Shown here piece after piece: positions 42,007-51,418 of a DNA stretch of 64,000 nt; the first letter of the stretch is position 1; each line of letters starts with the position of its first letter. The position numbers were made by a program, and so were the translations under genes. The notes below the pieces were generated by a model. It ran no database searches. It was given only the letters and a program-made list of their open reading frames with translations, and was not told the origin of the DNA. Source of the stretch: OLB19 sp964624165 (GTDB lineage: Bacteria > Patescibacteriota > Minisyncoccia > Phycocordibacterales > UBA918); the NCBI GenBank assembly GCA_964624165.1, contig CAZUWG010000002.1, positions 18,753 through 82,752 on the forward strand, given 5' to 3'.

Positions 42007-43797
42007 ATGAGATATCGAGAAAAATTCTTACTTGTTGTTACAGTCGCAATAACTTTTGCAGCCACCCTATCTGCTGCTCATACGTTTTATAATCTCAAAA
42101 ACTATACACAGTTTACGGCTGCAGAGCTTGGTTATCAGACTGACAGCTACGAGGCATGTGAGTGGGGTGAATCAAGTTTTTTAATTTTCTCCAACAACGT
42201 CGGCAACCTGATCTACTACACACACGTTTTTCCACTTGTCATCTCTTTATTTATTGGTATTTTTGTCCTTGCCAATAATTATCGCGACCGTAGAAATGTC
42301 GTCTTTTCTGTGTTGACAGTGCTTTTTGCACTATGGGCATACTTTGATCTTGTGCTCTGGGCTTCGCCAAGCCAAGCAGACGTGATGTTTTTCTGGTCGG
42401 CTATAGTACCCGTCGAGATGTTTTTATATCTCCTTTCTGCTTATTTAATATATCTTTTCACTCGTGGCAAAGACGCCCCTTTCTACGGCAAAGTTGTAGG
42501 GCTTATTCTTGCCCTCCCGACTATCGTACTCATGCCCACCGCGCTCAATGTGATAGGACTTTCGCCTGATTGCGACGAAGGTGCGTTTGAAGGGCCTTTG
42601 ATTCACTACATGTATATTTTGGAGATTTTTATCATTATCTTTATTTGCTATCTCACACTTACTACAAAAAAGTTTTTCAACAATGTAATTGAGCGCAAAA
42701 AAGCTTACACCATTGGCATTGCGACAATTATCTTCTTGACCTTTTTCACTATGGGCAATCTCACACTGATGTTTGAGCTTGGTCCAAATTATGAACAATA
42801 CAAACTCTTTGGGATGCCGATCTTTGCGGCCCTCGTCACATATGCCCTGGTGAAATTTCGTGCATTTGGCGTAAAAGTACTTTTGACACAAGTACTGGTA
42901 GCGGTCATTTGGGTATTATTGTTTTCAGTCACTCTGCTGGAATCTATGGAGCGAGCCAGAGCAATTATCATCCTCACTCTAGTAGTTTTCTCCGTTATTG
43001 CTCTCCAGCTTGTACGTTCAGTCAAAAAAGAAGTCGAACAGCGAGAAGAGCTAGAAAAACTAGCCTATACACTTGAGCATGCCAACGAGCGATTGAAAGA
43101 GCTCGATAAGCTGAAGTCTGAGTTTGTTTCTATAGCCTCCCACCAGCTACGCAGCCCGCTTACCGCTATTCGTGGTTATGCCTCAATGCTCGAAGAAGGG
43201 AGCTTTGGTTCACTAAGCGAAAAAGCTCGTACGGCAGTGCATAAGATCAATGAATCCAGCCGGCTTATGGCGCTTTCGGTCGAAGATTACCTTAATGTCT
43301 CACGCATCCAAGCCGGGCGAATGCGCTACGAGCTAAGCGATAGCAATATCTGTGATTTGGTTGAAAGCGCGGTAGATGGTCTTCGAGGCCAAGCGCAGCG
43401 CAAAGGAATTCTTCTTACCCTGAAAAAACAAGCCGGCCGCACTTGCCTTGTGCGAGCTGATGTAGGGAAAGGGAATCAGATCATTCACAACCTCATCGAC
43501 AATGCTCTCAAGTACACCGACGAAGGCTTTGTGGACGTCTCCATAAAAAACGTTGGCGATACAGTGGAAATAGCAGTCAGCGATACCGGCACCGGCCTCG
43601 GCAAGGATGAGCTGGCAAGCATTTTTGAAAAGTTTGAGCGCACCAAAGACGCTAACACTATCAATCCCAACGGCACTGGTCTTGGTCTCTACCTGGCCCA
43701 AAAGATGGCTCGCGACATGGGCGGCGATGTGACGGCAAGCTCACCAGGGAAAAATCTTGGCTCTACCTTTACCCTTATTCTGCCGTTGGCAAAATAG
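42007..43797 (+). CDS. Membrane sensor histidine kinase
   Basis: A 596-aa protein. It has about eight TM helices in residues 1-335 with an extracytoplasmic loop after the first one (Cys-containing), then a coiled coil at about 340-370. HisKA: SIASHQLRSPLTAIRGYA with the phospho-acceptor His at 379. HATPase: N-box NLIDNALKYT (from residue 495), G1 DTGTGLGKDEL, F-box EKFER and G2 GTGLGLYLAQKMA. All kinase motifs are intact. No response regulator gene is next to it. It follows the SET gene by 2 nt. Confidence 0.93.
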   Translation: MRYREKFLLVVTVAITFAATLSAAHTFYNLKNYTQFTAAELGYQTDSYEACEWGESSFLIFSNNVGNLIYYTHVFPLVISLFIGIFVLANNYRDRRNVVFSVLTVLFALWAYFDLVLWASPSQADVMFFWSAIVPVEMFLYLLSAYLIYLFTRGKDAPFYGKVVGLILALPTIVLMPTALNVIGLSPDCDEGAFEGPLIHYMYILEIFIIIFICYLTLTTKKFFNNVIERKKAYTIGIATIIFLTFFTMGNLTLMFELGPNYEQYKLFGMPIFAALVTYALVKFRAFGVKVLLTQVLVAVIWVLLFSVTLLESMERARAIIILTLVVFSVIALQLVRSVKKEVEQREELEKLAYTLEHANERLKELDKLKSEFVSIASHQLRSPLTAIRGYASMLEEGSFGSLSEKARTAVHKINESSRLMALSVEDYLNVSRIQAGRMRYELSDSNICDLVESAVDGLRGQAQRKGILLTLKKQAGRTCLVRADVGKGNQIIHNLIDNALKYTDEGFVDVSIKNVGDTVEIAVSDTGTGLGKDELASIFEKFERTKDANTINPNGTGLGLYLAQKMARDMGGDVTASSPGKNLGSTFTLILPLAK

Positions 43798-43833
43798 TTT
43801 GGCAAATAGCCGTAATTTGCTACTATACGTGAT

Positions 43834-44772
43834 ATGAAACCACGACTCTTAACCGGACTCCAGTCTTCTGGCACACTTCATATCGGCAATTACTTTGGGG
43901 CACTTAAGCCATTTGTTGATATGTACGAGGAATATGACAGCTATCTTATGGTGGCAGACTATCATGCCCTCACCAGCCTTCGAAGCCCCGAGGAAATGCA
44001 CGACAACATCATCAACGTCGTAAAGGATTATCTTGCCGTAGGCGTGGATCCAAAAAAATGCGTAATCTTTCGTCAATCAGACAACCAGGACCATATGGAG
44101 CTGGCGTGGATCTTCAACTGCATGGTGAATGTCTCATTTCTTGAACTCGCCCACGCGTATAAAGATAAGGTCGCCAAAGGCATGGACGCCAACGCCGGAC
44201 TCTTTACCTACCCAATGTTGCAGGCAGCTGATATCACCCTCTACGACATAGACGTCGTGCCAGTCGGGGAGGATCAGCGCCAACATCTCGAGTACACACG
44301 CGAGGCGGTCGGCAAACTCAATCGCGCCTATGGAGAACTCCTAAAACCCCCTAAAGAGCTTATTTTAGATCAGGTCGGCGTTGTGCCTGGTACCGACGGA
44401 GAAAAAATGAGCAAAAGCAAGGGCAACATCATTCCACTATTTGGCAGCGCAAAAGAGATTGAAAAAGCTGTCATGAGCATCAAGACCGACAGTCAGGGCG
44501 ACCGCCCAGAGCACGTGTACGGCATACACCGCCTTATCAAAAGCGAGGAAGCCTTACTACCTGTCTATGAAGCACATAAAGGTCGTTATGGAGACCTTAA
44601 AAAGATTCTTGTTCATGACCTCACCACACACCTGAAACCACTTCGTGAAGCGAGAGCAAAGATCAGTGACGAAGACGTAAAGCAAGTACTGGCAAAGGGA
44701 AGTGCCAAAGCAAAGACCGTCTCTAATGAGACACTAAAGAGAGTCCGCGACGCAATCGGAATTACAATTTAA
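43834..44772 (+). CDS. trpS: Tryptophanyl-tRNA synthetase
   Basis: A 312-aa class I synthetase of normal length. The HIGH-like motif is SSGTLHIGNYFGALKPF, the Trp pocket region is MLQAADITLYDIDVVPVGED, and the KMSKS loop is KMSKSKGN. TACTAT at 43821-43826 lies 7 nt before the ATG. aspS follows 11 nt later. Confidence 0.96.
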   Translation: MKPRLLTGLQSSGTLHIGNYFGALKPFVDMYEEYDSYLMVADYHALTSLRSPEEMHDNIINVVKDYLAVGVDPKKCVIFRQSDNQDHMELAWIFNCMVNVSFLELAHAYKDKVAKGMDANAGLFTYPMLQAADITLYDIDVVPVGEDQRQHLEYTREAVGKLNRAYGELLKPPKELILDQVGVVPGTDGEKMSKSKGNIIPLFGSAKEIEKAVMSIKTDSQGDRPEHVYGIHRLIKSEEALLPVYEAHKGRYGDLKKILVHDLTTHLKPLREARAKISDEDVKQVLAKGSAKAKTVSNETLKRVRDAIGITI

Positions 44773-44783
44773 ATCAAAACTTT

Positions 44784-46136
44784 ATGGAACGAACACTCAT
44801 TTCAGCACTGCAATCACATATCGGTAGCACAGTTACAATTGCCGGCGTTGCCTCGGTGGTGCGCCAGCAAGGCAAGATGGTTTTTTTTGATTTTCGTGAT
44901 CGCAGCGGTATCGTGCAAGGAGTGGTTTTTGGAAAGCCAGACGTCCTAGCAATTGCCAGCGACGTTTCTCCGGAGAGCTCACTTTATGTGACCGGCATTG
45001 TTAATAAACGCCCCGACAAAATGGTCAATGACAAAGTCGACAATGGTGACATTGAACTTGAAATTACCGAGATTCAGATCTTGAACAAAGCTGACTCATT
45101 ACCTTTTGCGCTTGATGGAGAGTTTACACTCGAGACCTTGCTTGATAATCGACCTCTTACCTTAAGACGCAAAGAAGACCGAGCGTTATTTTCTATTCAA
45201 GCTGCTATTACTGAAGCCTACGGTACGTTTTTGCGCCAAGAAGGATTCACTGAGTTTCAAGCACCGAAGCTAGTCGGTGGAGACGCTGAAGGCGGCGCGG
45301 AAGTATTTAAGGTTGATTATTTTAATGACAAAACAGCCTATCTCGCTACGAGCCCACAACTCTATAAGCAAATGATGGTGGGGGTATTTGAGCGCGTCTT
45401 TTCATTTGCTACTGCTTTTCGAGCGGAAAAAAGCGCCACCACACGTCACTTAAGTGAATACACCTCTCTTGATATGGAGATGGGGTTTATTGAGAGCCAT
45501 CTTGACGTAATGAAGGTAGAGACCGCACTTATGAGCCATATCACTGAGTATTTGAAAACACACAATCAAGCCGAACTTGATACTCTCAAAGTCTCGCCAC
45601 CACTCATTCCTGAAGGAGAAGTATTTCCTTATATGAAACTTAGAGAAGCGCAAGCACTCATTAAAGAGCGTACCGGGCAAGACAAAACTTCAGAGCCAGA
45701 CCTAGAGCCAGAAGATGAACGGTGGCTTTGCGAGTATGCGCGTGAAGAGCTGGGGAGCGATTTTATTTTTATTACGCATTACCCTGTCTCAAAGCGACCG
45801 TTTTATACTATGGAAGATTCAGAAGATCCTGGTTTTACAAAGAGCTTCGACTTACTTTTCCGCGGAGTTGAAATCACCACCGGCGGCCAACGTGTGCATG
45901 ATTTAGAAGTACTCAAAGAAAAGGCGAAATCAAAAGGACTCGACCCCGATAAGTTTTTATTTTATTTGCAAGCATTCCAGTATGGTATTCCGCCGCATGG
46001 CGGTTGGGGGATGGGTCTCGAGCGTCTCACGGCAAAATTCTGCGGCGTTAAAAACGTGAAAGAAGCAACACTGTTCCCGCGAGACATCAACCGTATTGAT
46101 ACCTTGCTTTCAAAACCCAATCCGGGCGACGAATAG
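44784..46136 (+). CDS. aspS: Aspartyl-tRNA synthetase, archaeal-type (probably non-discriminating)
   Basis: A 450-aa class II synthetase. The N-terminal OB fold binds the anticodon (VTIAGVASVVRQQGKMVFFD). Motif 2: FRAEKSATTRHLSEYTSLD. Motif 3: GWGMGLERLTAKF. It has LATSPQLYKQMMVGVFERVF and lacks the large GAD insertion of bacterial AspRS, so it belongs to the archaeal/eukaryal AspRS group, some of which also charge tRNA-Asn. Whether this one does cannot be told here. It follows trpS. Confidence 0.9.
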   Translation: MERTLISALQSHIGSTVTIAGVASVVRQQGKMVFFDFRDRSGIVQGVVFGKPDVLAIASDVSPESSLYVTGIVNKRPDKMVNDKVDNGDIELEITEIQILNKADSLPFALDGEFTLETLLDNRPLTLRRKEDRALFSIQAAITEAYGTFLRQEGFTEFQAPKLVGGDAEGGAEVFKVDYFNDKTAYLATSPQLYKQMMVGVFERVFSFATAFRAEKSATTRHLSEYTSLDMEMGFIESHLDVMKVETALMSHITEYLKTHNQAELDTLKVSPPLIPEGEVFPYMKLREAQALIKERTGQDKTSEPDLEPEDERWLCEYAREELGSDFIFITHYPVSKRPFYTMEDSEDPGFTKSFDLLFRGVEITTGGQRVHDLEVLKEKAKSKGLDPDKFLFYLQAFQYGIPPHGGWGMGLERLTAKFCGVKNVKEATLFPRDINRIDTLLSKPNPGDE

Positions 46137-46139
46137 CAA

Positions 46140-46172
46140 AATGAAGGCGCGAGCTTCGCTCGCGCCTTCATT
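46140..46172. terminator. Perfect 15-bp hairpin with TTC apex
   Basis: Arms 46140-46154 and 46158-46172, loop TTC (core GCTTCGC). Ends the trpS-aspS unit. Confidence 0.85.
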
Positions 46173-46198
46173 CCTAACATATACCACACCGTACCCTT

Positions 46199-47425
46199 AT
46201 GCGCACTTCATACACACCACCCACAGAAATCTTAGAAAAATACGCTGAACTAATTGTTCAGTTTGGCCTCCAGCGCCAAGACGGCACTCTACTTCCGAAG
46301 GGGAGTGTGGTCGAGTTTACTGTGCCGGAAGCAGCCAAACCACTCTACTTTTATCTCCAACGCGCAATTTTGAAAAACGGTTACCATCCACATGGAAAAT
46401 TTATTCCCAGCAGCGATGCTCATTTTCATTTTTCAAAAGATTTTTTTACTTTTGCAAAAAAATCTCAGTTGGAGCATTTTGATAAAAAATACCACACCGC
46501 TTATGTAGATATGATTGATGCTCAAATTTTTATCATTGCAGAAACGGAACTTTCAGAATTAAATGAGACTAGTGGAATGAAAATTATGCAGCAACAAAAT
46601 GCGCAAAAACCCCTCAAAGACATGCGGCTAAAAAAAATTGACCAAGGAAAATTATCTTGGACGCTTGCAGTTTACGGCACTAAAGACATGGCCAAGGAAG
46701 CCGATATGAGCGAGCGAGCGTACTGGAAGCAAATCATCGAAGCTTGTTATCTTGATACAGATAATCCCATTAAAGAATGGCGGCGCATCACAAAAACAGC
46801 CCAAGCTGCCGCAGCAAAACTCACCAACATGAATATAAAAACGCTTCATTGGAAAGGCGAGGATATGGACATCACGGTGGGTATTGGCGCCGACCGCGTA
46901 TGGCGCGTAGGAGGTGGCAACAACATTCCTTCATATGAAGTCTTCACGTCTCCAAATATGCACCAAGCGGAAGGGTGGATTCGCTTTAATCAGCCACACT
47001 TTCGTTATGGTAAAAAAATCGAAGGTATTGAGCTACGGTTTAAAAATGGGGAAGTTATAAAGGCTAAAGCTACTAAAAATGAATCCCTCCTAAAACAAAT
47101 GCTCAAAGCACCAGGCGGGAGCAGGCTCGGAGAAGTATCACTCACCGACCGTAGACTTTCTCGCATCTTAAAGCCGACCGGTGAAATCATCTACGACGAA
47201 AACATAGGCGGCACGTATGGCAATACGCACATAGCCATCGGCTCAAGTTTTCATGATTGCTATAATGGTAAACAAAACAAATCAGCAAAACAGTGGGCGA
47301 AGCTCGGCTTCAATGAGTCGGTGGTGCATTCGGATTTTGTTTCAACAAGTGACCGCACCGTCACCGCCATCCTCAAAGACGGCAGTAGCATTGTGATTTA
47401 TAAAGACGGGATGTTTACTCTCTAA
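46199..47425 (+). CDS. M29-family aminopeptidase
   Basis: A 408-aa protein of the thermophilic aminopeptidase T/S family. Metal-site signatures: NNIPSYEVFTSPN with the first Glu, EVSLTDRRLS, YDENIGGTYGNTHIAIG and VVHSDFVS. These peptidases remove N-terminal residues with two divalent metal ions. It is close to the usual 410 residues. The HD gene follows after 9 nt. Confidence 0.9.
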   Translation: MRTSYTPPTEILEKYAELIVQFGLQRQDGTLLPKGSVVEFTVPEAAKPLYFYLQRAILKNGYHPHGKFIPSSDAHFHFSKDFFTFAKKSQLEHFDKKYHTAYVDMIDAQIFIIAETELSELNETSGMKIMQQQNAQKPLKDMRLKKIDQGKLSWTLAVYGTKDMAKEADMSERAYWKQIIEACYLDTDNPIKEWRRITKTAQAAAAKLTNMNIKTLHWKGEDMDITVGIGADRVWRVGGGNNIPSYEVFTSPNMHQAEGWIRFNQPHFRYGKKIEGIELRFKNGEVIKAKATKNESLLKQMLKAPGGSRLGEVSLTDRRLSRILKPTGEIIYDENIGGTYGNTHIAIGSSFHDCYNGKQNKSAKQWAKLGFNESVVHSDFVSTSDRTVTAILKDGSSIVIYKDGMFTL

Positions 47426-47434
47426 CACACATAT

Positions 47435-48064
47435 ATGACCATCGAGCAAATTAGGGAAGAACTAATGACCAACGAGAACTTCTTGGCGGCTGAAATGGAC
47501 ATGCTCTGTACGTACTACAAGCTGAAACACACGCCACGCTGGGCACATATTCGTACGCAGGATGAAGTGGAGTCAGTGGCTGAGCATATTTACGGTATGC
47601 ATATTCTAGCTGACTACTTTATCCCCTTACTGGACGAAACCTTTGACTTAGAAAAAGTACGACACATAATTACCTGGCACGATATGGCGGAAGCAATAGT
47701 CGGTGATATGACCAGCCGTTCAAAAACTGATGAGCACAAACAAGCAGAAAAAAGAGCTGAACAAGACCTCATAGTAACTGCACCCAGTCATCTTAAAGAA
47801 CGTTTACAATTTGTTTATGAAACCTTTGATACAAAAACAGCAGCAGAAGCAAAGCTGGTAAAAGCTTTGGATAAGATTGAGCCAATGTTCCATCTCTATT
47901 TTCTCTCTAAAAACGTAAAAAATATTCATAAGAAGTTTGACTTAGTATGGACATCGGAAGTCTATCGCGAGTATCGTTCGTCTCATATAAATGCGTTTCC
48001 GCTTTTGAAGCACGTTGATGATTATTTAGTGAAACAAACAAAGCAGTTCCATCCCACTTACTGA
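47435..48064 (+). CDS. HD-domain phosphohydrolase (HDDC2/YfbR-like)
   Basis: A 209-aa protein. The HD residues are ESVAEHIYGMHILA, TWHDMAEAIVGDMTSRSK (His-Asp pair, then Glu) and a distal Asp in KALDKIEPM. This pattern is that of HDDC2/YfbR 5'-deoxynucleotidases, which dephosphorylate deoxyribonucleoside monophosphates using a divalent metal. The substrate is inferred from the family. Confidence 0.85.
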   Translation: MTIEQIREELMTNENFLAAEMDMLCTYYKLKHTPRWAHIRTQDEVESVAEHIYGMHILADYFIPLLDETFDLEKVRHIITWHDMAEAIVGDMTSRSKTDEHKQAEKRAEQDLIVTAPSHLKERLQFVYETFDTKTAAEAKLVKALDKIEPMFHLYFLSKNVKNIHKKFDLVWTSEVYREYRSSHINAFPLLKHVDDYLVKQTKQFHPTY

Positions 48065-48083
48065 GGCATGATACAATTTACCC

Positions 48084-48815
48084 ATGAGTCACGCCGCACT
48101 TGCGATTAAGACACAGGTGTTTGAAGGGCCTTTAGAGTTGTTGATTGAGCTAGTGGAGAAGCGCAAGCTTCTCATAAACGACATCAGTCTAGCCAAAGTC
48201 ACTGACGAGTATATGGCCAAAGTGTCGTCGATGCAGGAAGAAAGTCTTCCCAACACCGCCCAGTTTGTACAACTGGCAGCAACACTTCTTTTAATAAAAA
48301 GCAAGTCGCTTTTACCGGTCTTGGAGCTTTCAAGCGAGGAAGAGGAGAGTATTGAAGCCCTTGAAGACCGCCTCAAGCGTTACCAATTTTACCGCGATCT
48401 CGCGAAAGACATTGAGCTGCAGTTTGGACGTAAGGTAGCCCACGAAAGAAAGTTTGTTCCCACCGTTACCCGTGAATTTACTCCGGACAACTTCACGACG
48501 CTGGCTGCCCTCCACACCGCTATGCGCGAGCTCCTGACCGAGCTGCCAATCGCTACACCCACCGTCAAGGCCAGAGTGAAGCCACTGGTCTCGCTTGAGG
48601 AGATGATTGTCCGTCTTGAAGAGCGTATTGCCAAAGCTTCAAAGACCACTCTCCGGGAGCTAACGGGACACACGGCCGAGCAAAAGGAAGTGATCGTGGG
48701 CTTTTTAGCGATCTTGGAAAGCGTTAAGCAAGGGCAAGTATTGGTCGCTCAGCTTCATTGCTTTACCGATATTGAAGTTACGAAAGAACGTCTCGCCACA
48801 CCAAAATACTACTAA
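48084..48815 (+). CDS. scpA: Chromosome segregation and condensation protein ScpA
   Basis: A 243-aa kleisin. The N-terminal domain is FEGPLELLIELVEKRKLLI and DISLAKVTDEYM, which binds the Smc neck. The C-terminal winged helix ends VAQLHCFTDIEVTKERL, which binds the Smc head. TACAAT at 48072-48077 lies 6 nt before the ATG (leaderless). scpB follows with its own box. Confidence 0.94.
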   Translation: MSHAALAIKTQVFEGPLELLIELVEKRKLLINDISLAKVTDEYMAKVSSMQEESLPNTAQFVQLAATLLLIKSKSLLPVLELSSEEEESIEALEDRLKRYQFYRDLAKDIELQFGRKVAHERKFVPTVTREFTPDNFTTLAALHTAMRELLTELPIATPTVKARVKPLVSLEEMIVRLEERIAKASKTTLRELTGHTAEQKEVIVGFLAILESVKQGQVLVAQLHCFTDIEVTKERLATPKYY

Positions 48816-48859
48816 ACACCAAAGCAGCCTGCTCTAGCTAGACATGATATACTTTCTCT

Positions 48860-49393
48860 ATGCAGGGAATGTCACTTACCGCACAGCTTGAAGGTATGCT
48901 ATTTCATACTGGAAAGCCAGTTTCAAAGTCTGATATCATGACGATTTGTGGCTTGAAGGAGTATGCGCTTCGGGCCGCGTGTAAAAAGCTCCGGGTGGAG
49001 CTTTTGAACCGCGGCCTTATCCTAATCGACAATGAAAGCACCCTCGAACTCGCTACCAATCCACTCCTTGATCCTCTAATCGACTCCCTTCGAAAAGACG
49101 ATGTGGCTCGCGACATTGGAAAAGCAGGAGCCGAGACATTGGCAATTATTCTCTATCGCGGGCCGATTAGCCGCACAGAGATAGAGCAAATTCGCGGTGT
49201 CAATTGCCAACACATCATCAGAAATCTCCTGATCCGCGATTTGATTGAGAAAGACCAAAAGAGTCGTACACCGCGCTACATAGGGAGCACCGCGCTACTT
49301 CGCCATCTCGGCATCGGGAAGCGGGAAGACTTACCAAATTTTTCTGCTACTATGGAGAGACTTGAAGCCTTTGAGGCTTCACTGACCGAATAA
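48860..49393 (+). CDS. scpB: Chromosome segregation and condensation protein ScpB
   Basis: A 177-aa protein with two winged-helix domains: AQLEGMLFHTGKPVSKSDIM, then ETLAIILYRGPISRTEIEQI and RGVNCQHIIRNLLIRDLIE. It completes the Smc-ScpA complex. TATACT at 48848-48853 lies 6 nt before the ATG. The carboxypeptidase follows by 2 nt. Confidence 0.94.
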   Translation: MQGMSLTAQLEGMLFHTGKPVSKSDIMTICGLKEYALRAACKKLRVELLNRGLILIDNESTLELATNPLLDPLIDSLRKDDVARDIGKAGAETLAIILYRGPISRTEIEQIRGVNCQHIIRNLLIRDLIEKDQKSRTPRYIGSTALLRHLGIGKREDLPNFSATMERLEAFEASLTE

Positions 49394-49395
49394 AT

Positions 49396-50355
49396 ATGTT
49401 TACCACTTTTACCGAATACTCCACAAAAACCATACTTTTTCTTTTCCTTGGACTAGGCATTTTTCTCTGTGCAGTTTTATTTTTGATCTACAATGACAGC
49501 CAGCAGAGCTCAAAGGCACGTGAATATATAAGCAAACCAACCCAAAGCGCCGCCGTCGCCGAAAGCAGCCAAAAGCAAGATCCTTTTGCAGGCATAGCAC
49601 TTTCTGGCGCAGCAGCTTTTGTACTTGATGCCAAAACACAAAAAGTGCTTTACACCAAAAATCCCGACGAACAGCTGCCGCTCGCCTCAATCACCAAGCT
49701 GATGACTGCCGCGCTCGCCAATGAAATCCTGCCTGCCGAAAGTCGCATCACCATCTCCAGTGCTGCCATGGCCCAAGATGGCACGAGCGCAATACTAGAA
49801 GGGGAGGTATACACAATGCAAGCGCTATCAGACTTAACGCTCGTCACCTCTTCAAACGACGGCGCTTACGCGCTCGCAGAAGCAGCGGGCGCCCTCTTTG
49901 AAAACGGCGGCCCTTCAACCTTTGTACAGGCTATGAATATTAAAAGTGACGAACTTGGTCTCACCAAAACTTATTTCCGCAATCCAACCGGTCTCGACGT
50001 TGCTGAAGGGAAGTCCGGTGCATACAGCACCGCGAGAGACGTCGCCTTTTTAATGCAACATATACTATTTACTCAGCCAGGCATCCTAGAAAGAACAACC
50101 GCAAGCAGGGTACAGATACCGGTCGTCAACGCAGGCAATAAACAGATTTACAACACAAACTACAACGCCGATGATATAATCGGTCTCATCGGCTCAAAGA
50201 CAGGCTACACGGAGCTCGCGGGCGGCAATCTAGTGATTGCATTTGAGGTTGAGCCCAACCACCCGATTATCGCCGTGGTTCTTGGCTCCACAAGAGAAGG
50301 TCGTTTTAGTGACATCGACAGTTTAGTAAAAGCCGCCAATTCATTGTTTGAATAA
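49396..50355 (+). CDS. Serine D-alanyl-D-alanine carboxypeptidase (S11)
   Basis: A 319-aa protein with a TM anchor at residues 14-32 and a linker, then the penicillin-binding S11 domain. Active-site motifs: S98-I-T-K101 in PLASITKLMTAA, SSNDGAYALAE (SxN) and GLIGSKTGYTELAGG (KTG). It trims the terminal D-Ala of stem peptides outside the cell membrane. The C-terminal stalk of DacA is missing, and anchoring is by the N-terminus. Confidence 0.93.
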   Translation: MFTTFTEYSTKTILFLFLGLGIFLCAVLFLIYNDSQQSSKAREYISKPTQSAAVAESSQKQDPFAGIALSGAAAFVLDAKTQKVLYTKNPDEQLPLASITKLMTAALANEILPAESRITISSAAMAQDGTSAILEGEVYTMQALSDLTLVTSSNDGAYALAEAAGALFENGGPSTFVQAMNIKSDELGLTKTYFRNPTGLDVAEGKSGAYSTARDVAFLMQHILFTQPGILERTTASRVQIPVVNAGNKQIYNTNYNADDIIGLIGSKTGYTELAGGNLVIAFEVEPNHPIIAVVLGSTREGRFSDIDSLVKAANSLFE

Positions 50356-50357
50356 AT

Positions 50358-51416
50358 ATGGACATTACCTTAATAAAAATTCTTCTACCAGCCGCTCTGG
50401 CATTTATTATCGGCATTTCGATCACGCCTGTGGTAACGCATTACTTGTTTAAGTATAAAATTTGGAAAAAAACCGGTGGCAAAACCGCCCTCAATGGACG
50501 CGAGGCAACCGAATTTAATCGCATTAAAGGGGCAGACGAGACAAAGACGCCACGTATGGGTGGGATTATTATCTGGGCGAGCGTGTTACTCACAGTACTC
50601 CTTATCGCGCTTTTGGGAGTGATATTTCCTGAGACCGTACTCGCTGACCTGGATTATTTTAGTCGCTCACAAACCTGGATTCCACTCTCTGTTCTACTCA
50701 TCGCGGCGCTGTTTGGCTTGGTCAACGATATCTACGATGTGCAACATAGCGGAAAGGGAGTGCGACTACGTACCCGCATTATTGCAATTTCAATTTTTTC
50801 AGGGCTAATTGGATGGTGGTTTTATGACAAGCTAGACGTCTCTACAGTCAGTATTCCATTTGATGGCTACGTGGAGCTTGGTTGGCTTATTATTCCATTC
50901 TTTATTTTTCTCACCAACGCACTCTACGCTAGCGGCGTCATTGATGGTATCGATGGTCTATCCGGAGGTGTGTTTGCCTCAATTTTCATCGCCTATGGTG
51001 GAGTAGCGGTCTTCCAATCGCAATACGACCTGGCCGCTTTTTGCGCCACCATCGCCGGCGGCATTCTCGCTTTCTTATGGTTCAACATTCCTCCGGCCCG
51101 TTTTTGGATGACTGAAACTGGCAGCATGGCCCTCACACTCACGCTAGCGATAGTAGTATTTATGACCGACGCTCTCGGCGGAGGAAACGGAGTCTCGCTA
51201 CTTTTCATTATTGGGTTACCGCTGGTAGCCACCGTCGCTTCAAATGTACTACAGATCTCATACCGCAAAGCAACTGGCAAAAAACTCTTCCGCATCGCTC
51301 CGCTTCATCACCATTTTGAGGCCATCGGGTGGCCATCATACAAAGTGACTATGCGGTATTGGATTATTAGTATCGTGTGTGCAATTATTGGTATTATGAT
51401 TGCAGCAGTTGCATAA
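50358..51416 (+). CDS. mraY: Phospho-N-acetylmuramoyl-pentapeptide transferase
   Basis: A 352-aa membrane enzyme with about ten TM helices that makes lipid I. Signature segments: KTPRMGGIIIW, LFGLVNDIYDV (catalytic Asp pair region), ASGVIDGIDGLSGGV and APLHHHFEAIGWP. It follows the carboxypeptidase by 2 nt and ftsW follows by 2 nt, as in the dcw cluster. Confidence 0.96.
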   Translation: MDITLIKILLPAALAFIIGISITPVVTHYLFKYKIWKKTGGKTALNGREATEFNRIKGADETKTPRMGGIIIWASVLLTVLLIALLGVIFPETVLADLDYFSRSQTWIPLSVLLIAALFGLVNDIYDVQHSGKGVRLRTRIIAISIFSGLIGWWFYDKLDVSTVSIPFDGYVELGWLIIPFFIFLTNALYASGVIDGIDGLSGGVFASIFIAYGGVAVFQSQYDLAAFCATIAGGILAFLWFNIPPARFWMTETGSMALTLTLAIVVFMTDALGGGNGVSLLFIIGLPLVATVASNVLQISYRKATGKKLFRIAPLHHHFEAIGWPSYKVTMRYWIISIVCAIIGIMIAAVA

Positions 51417-51418
51417 AT

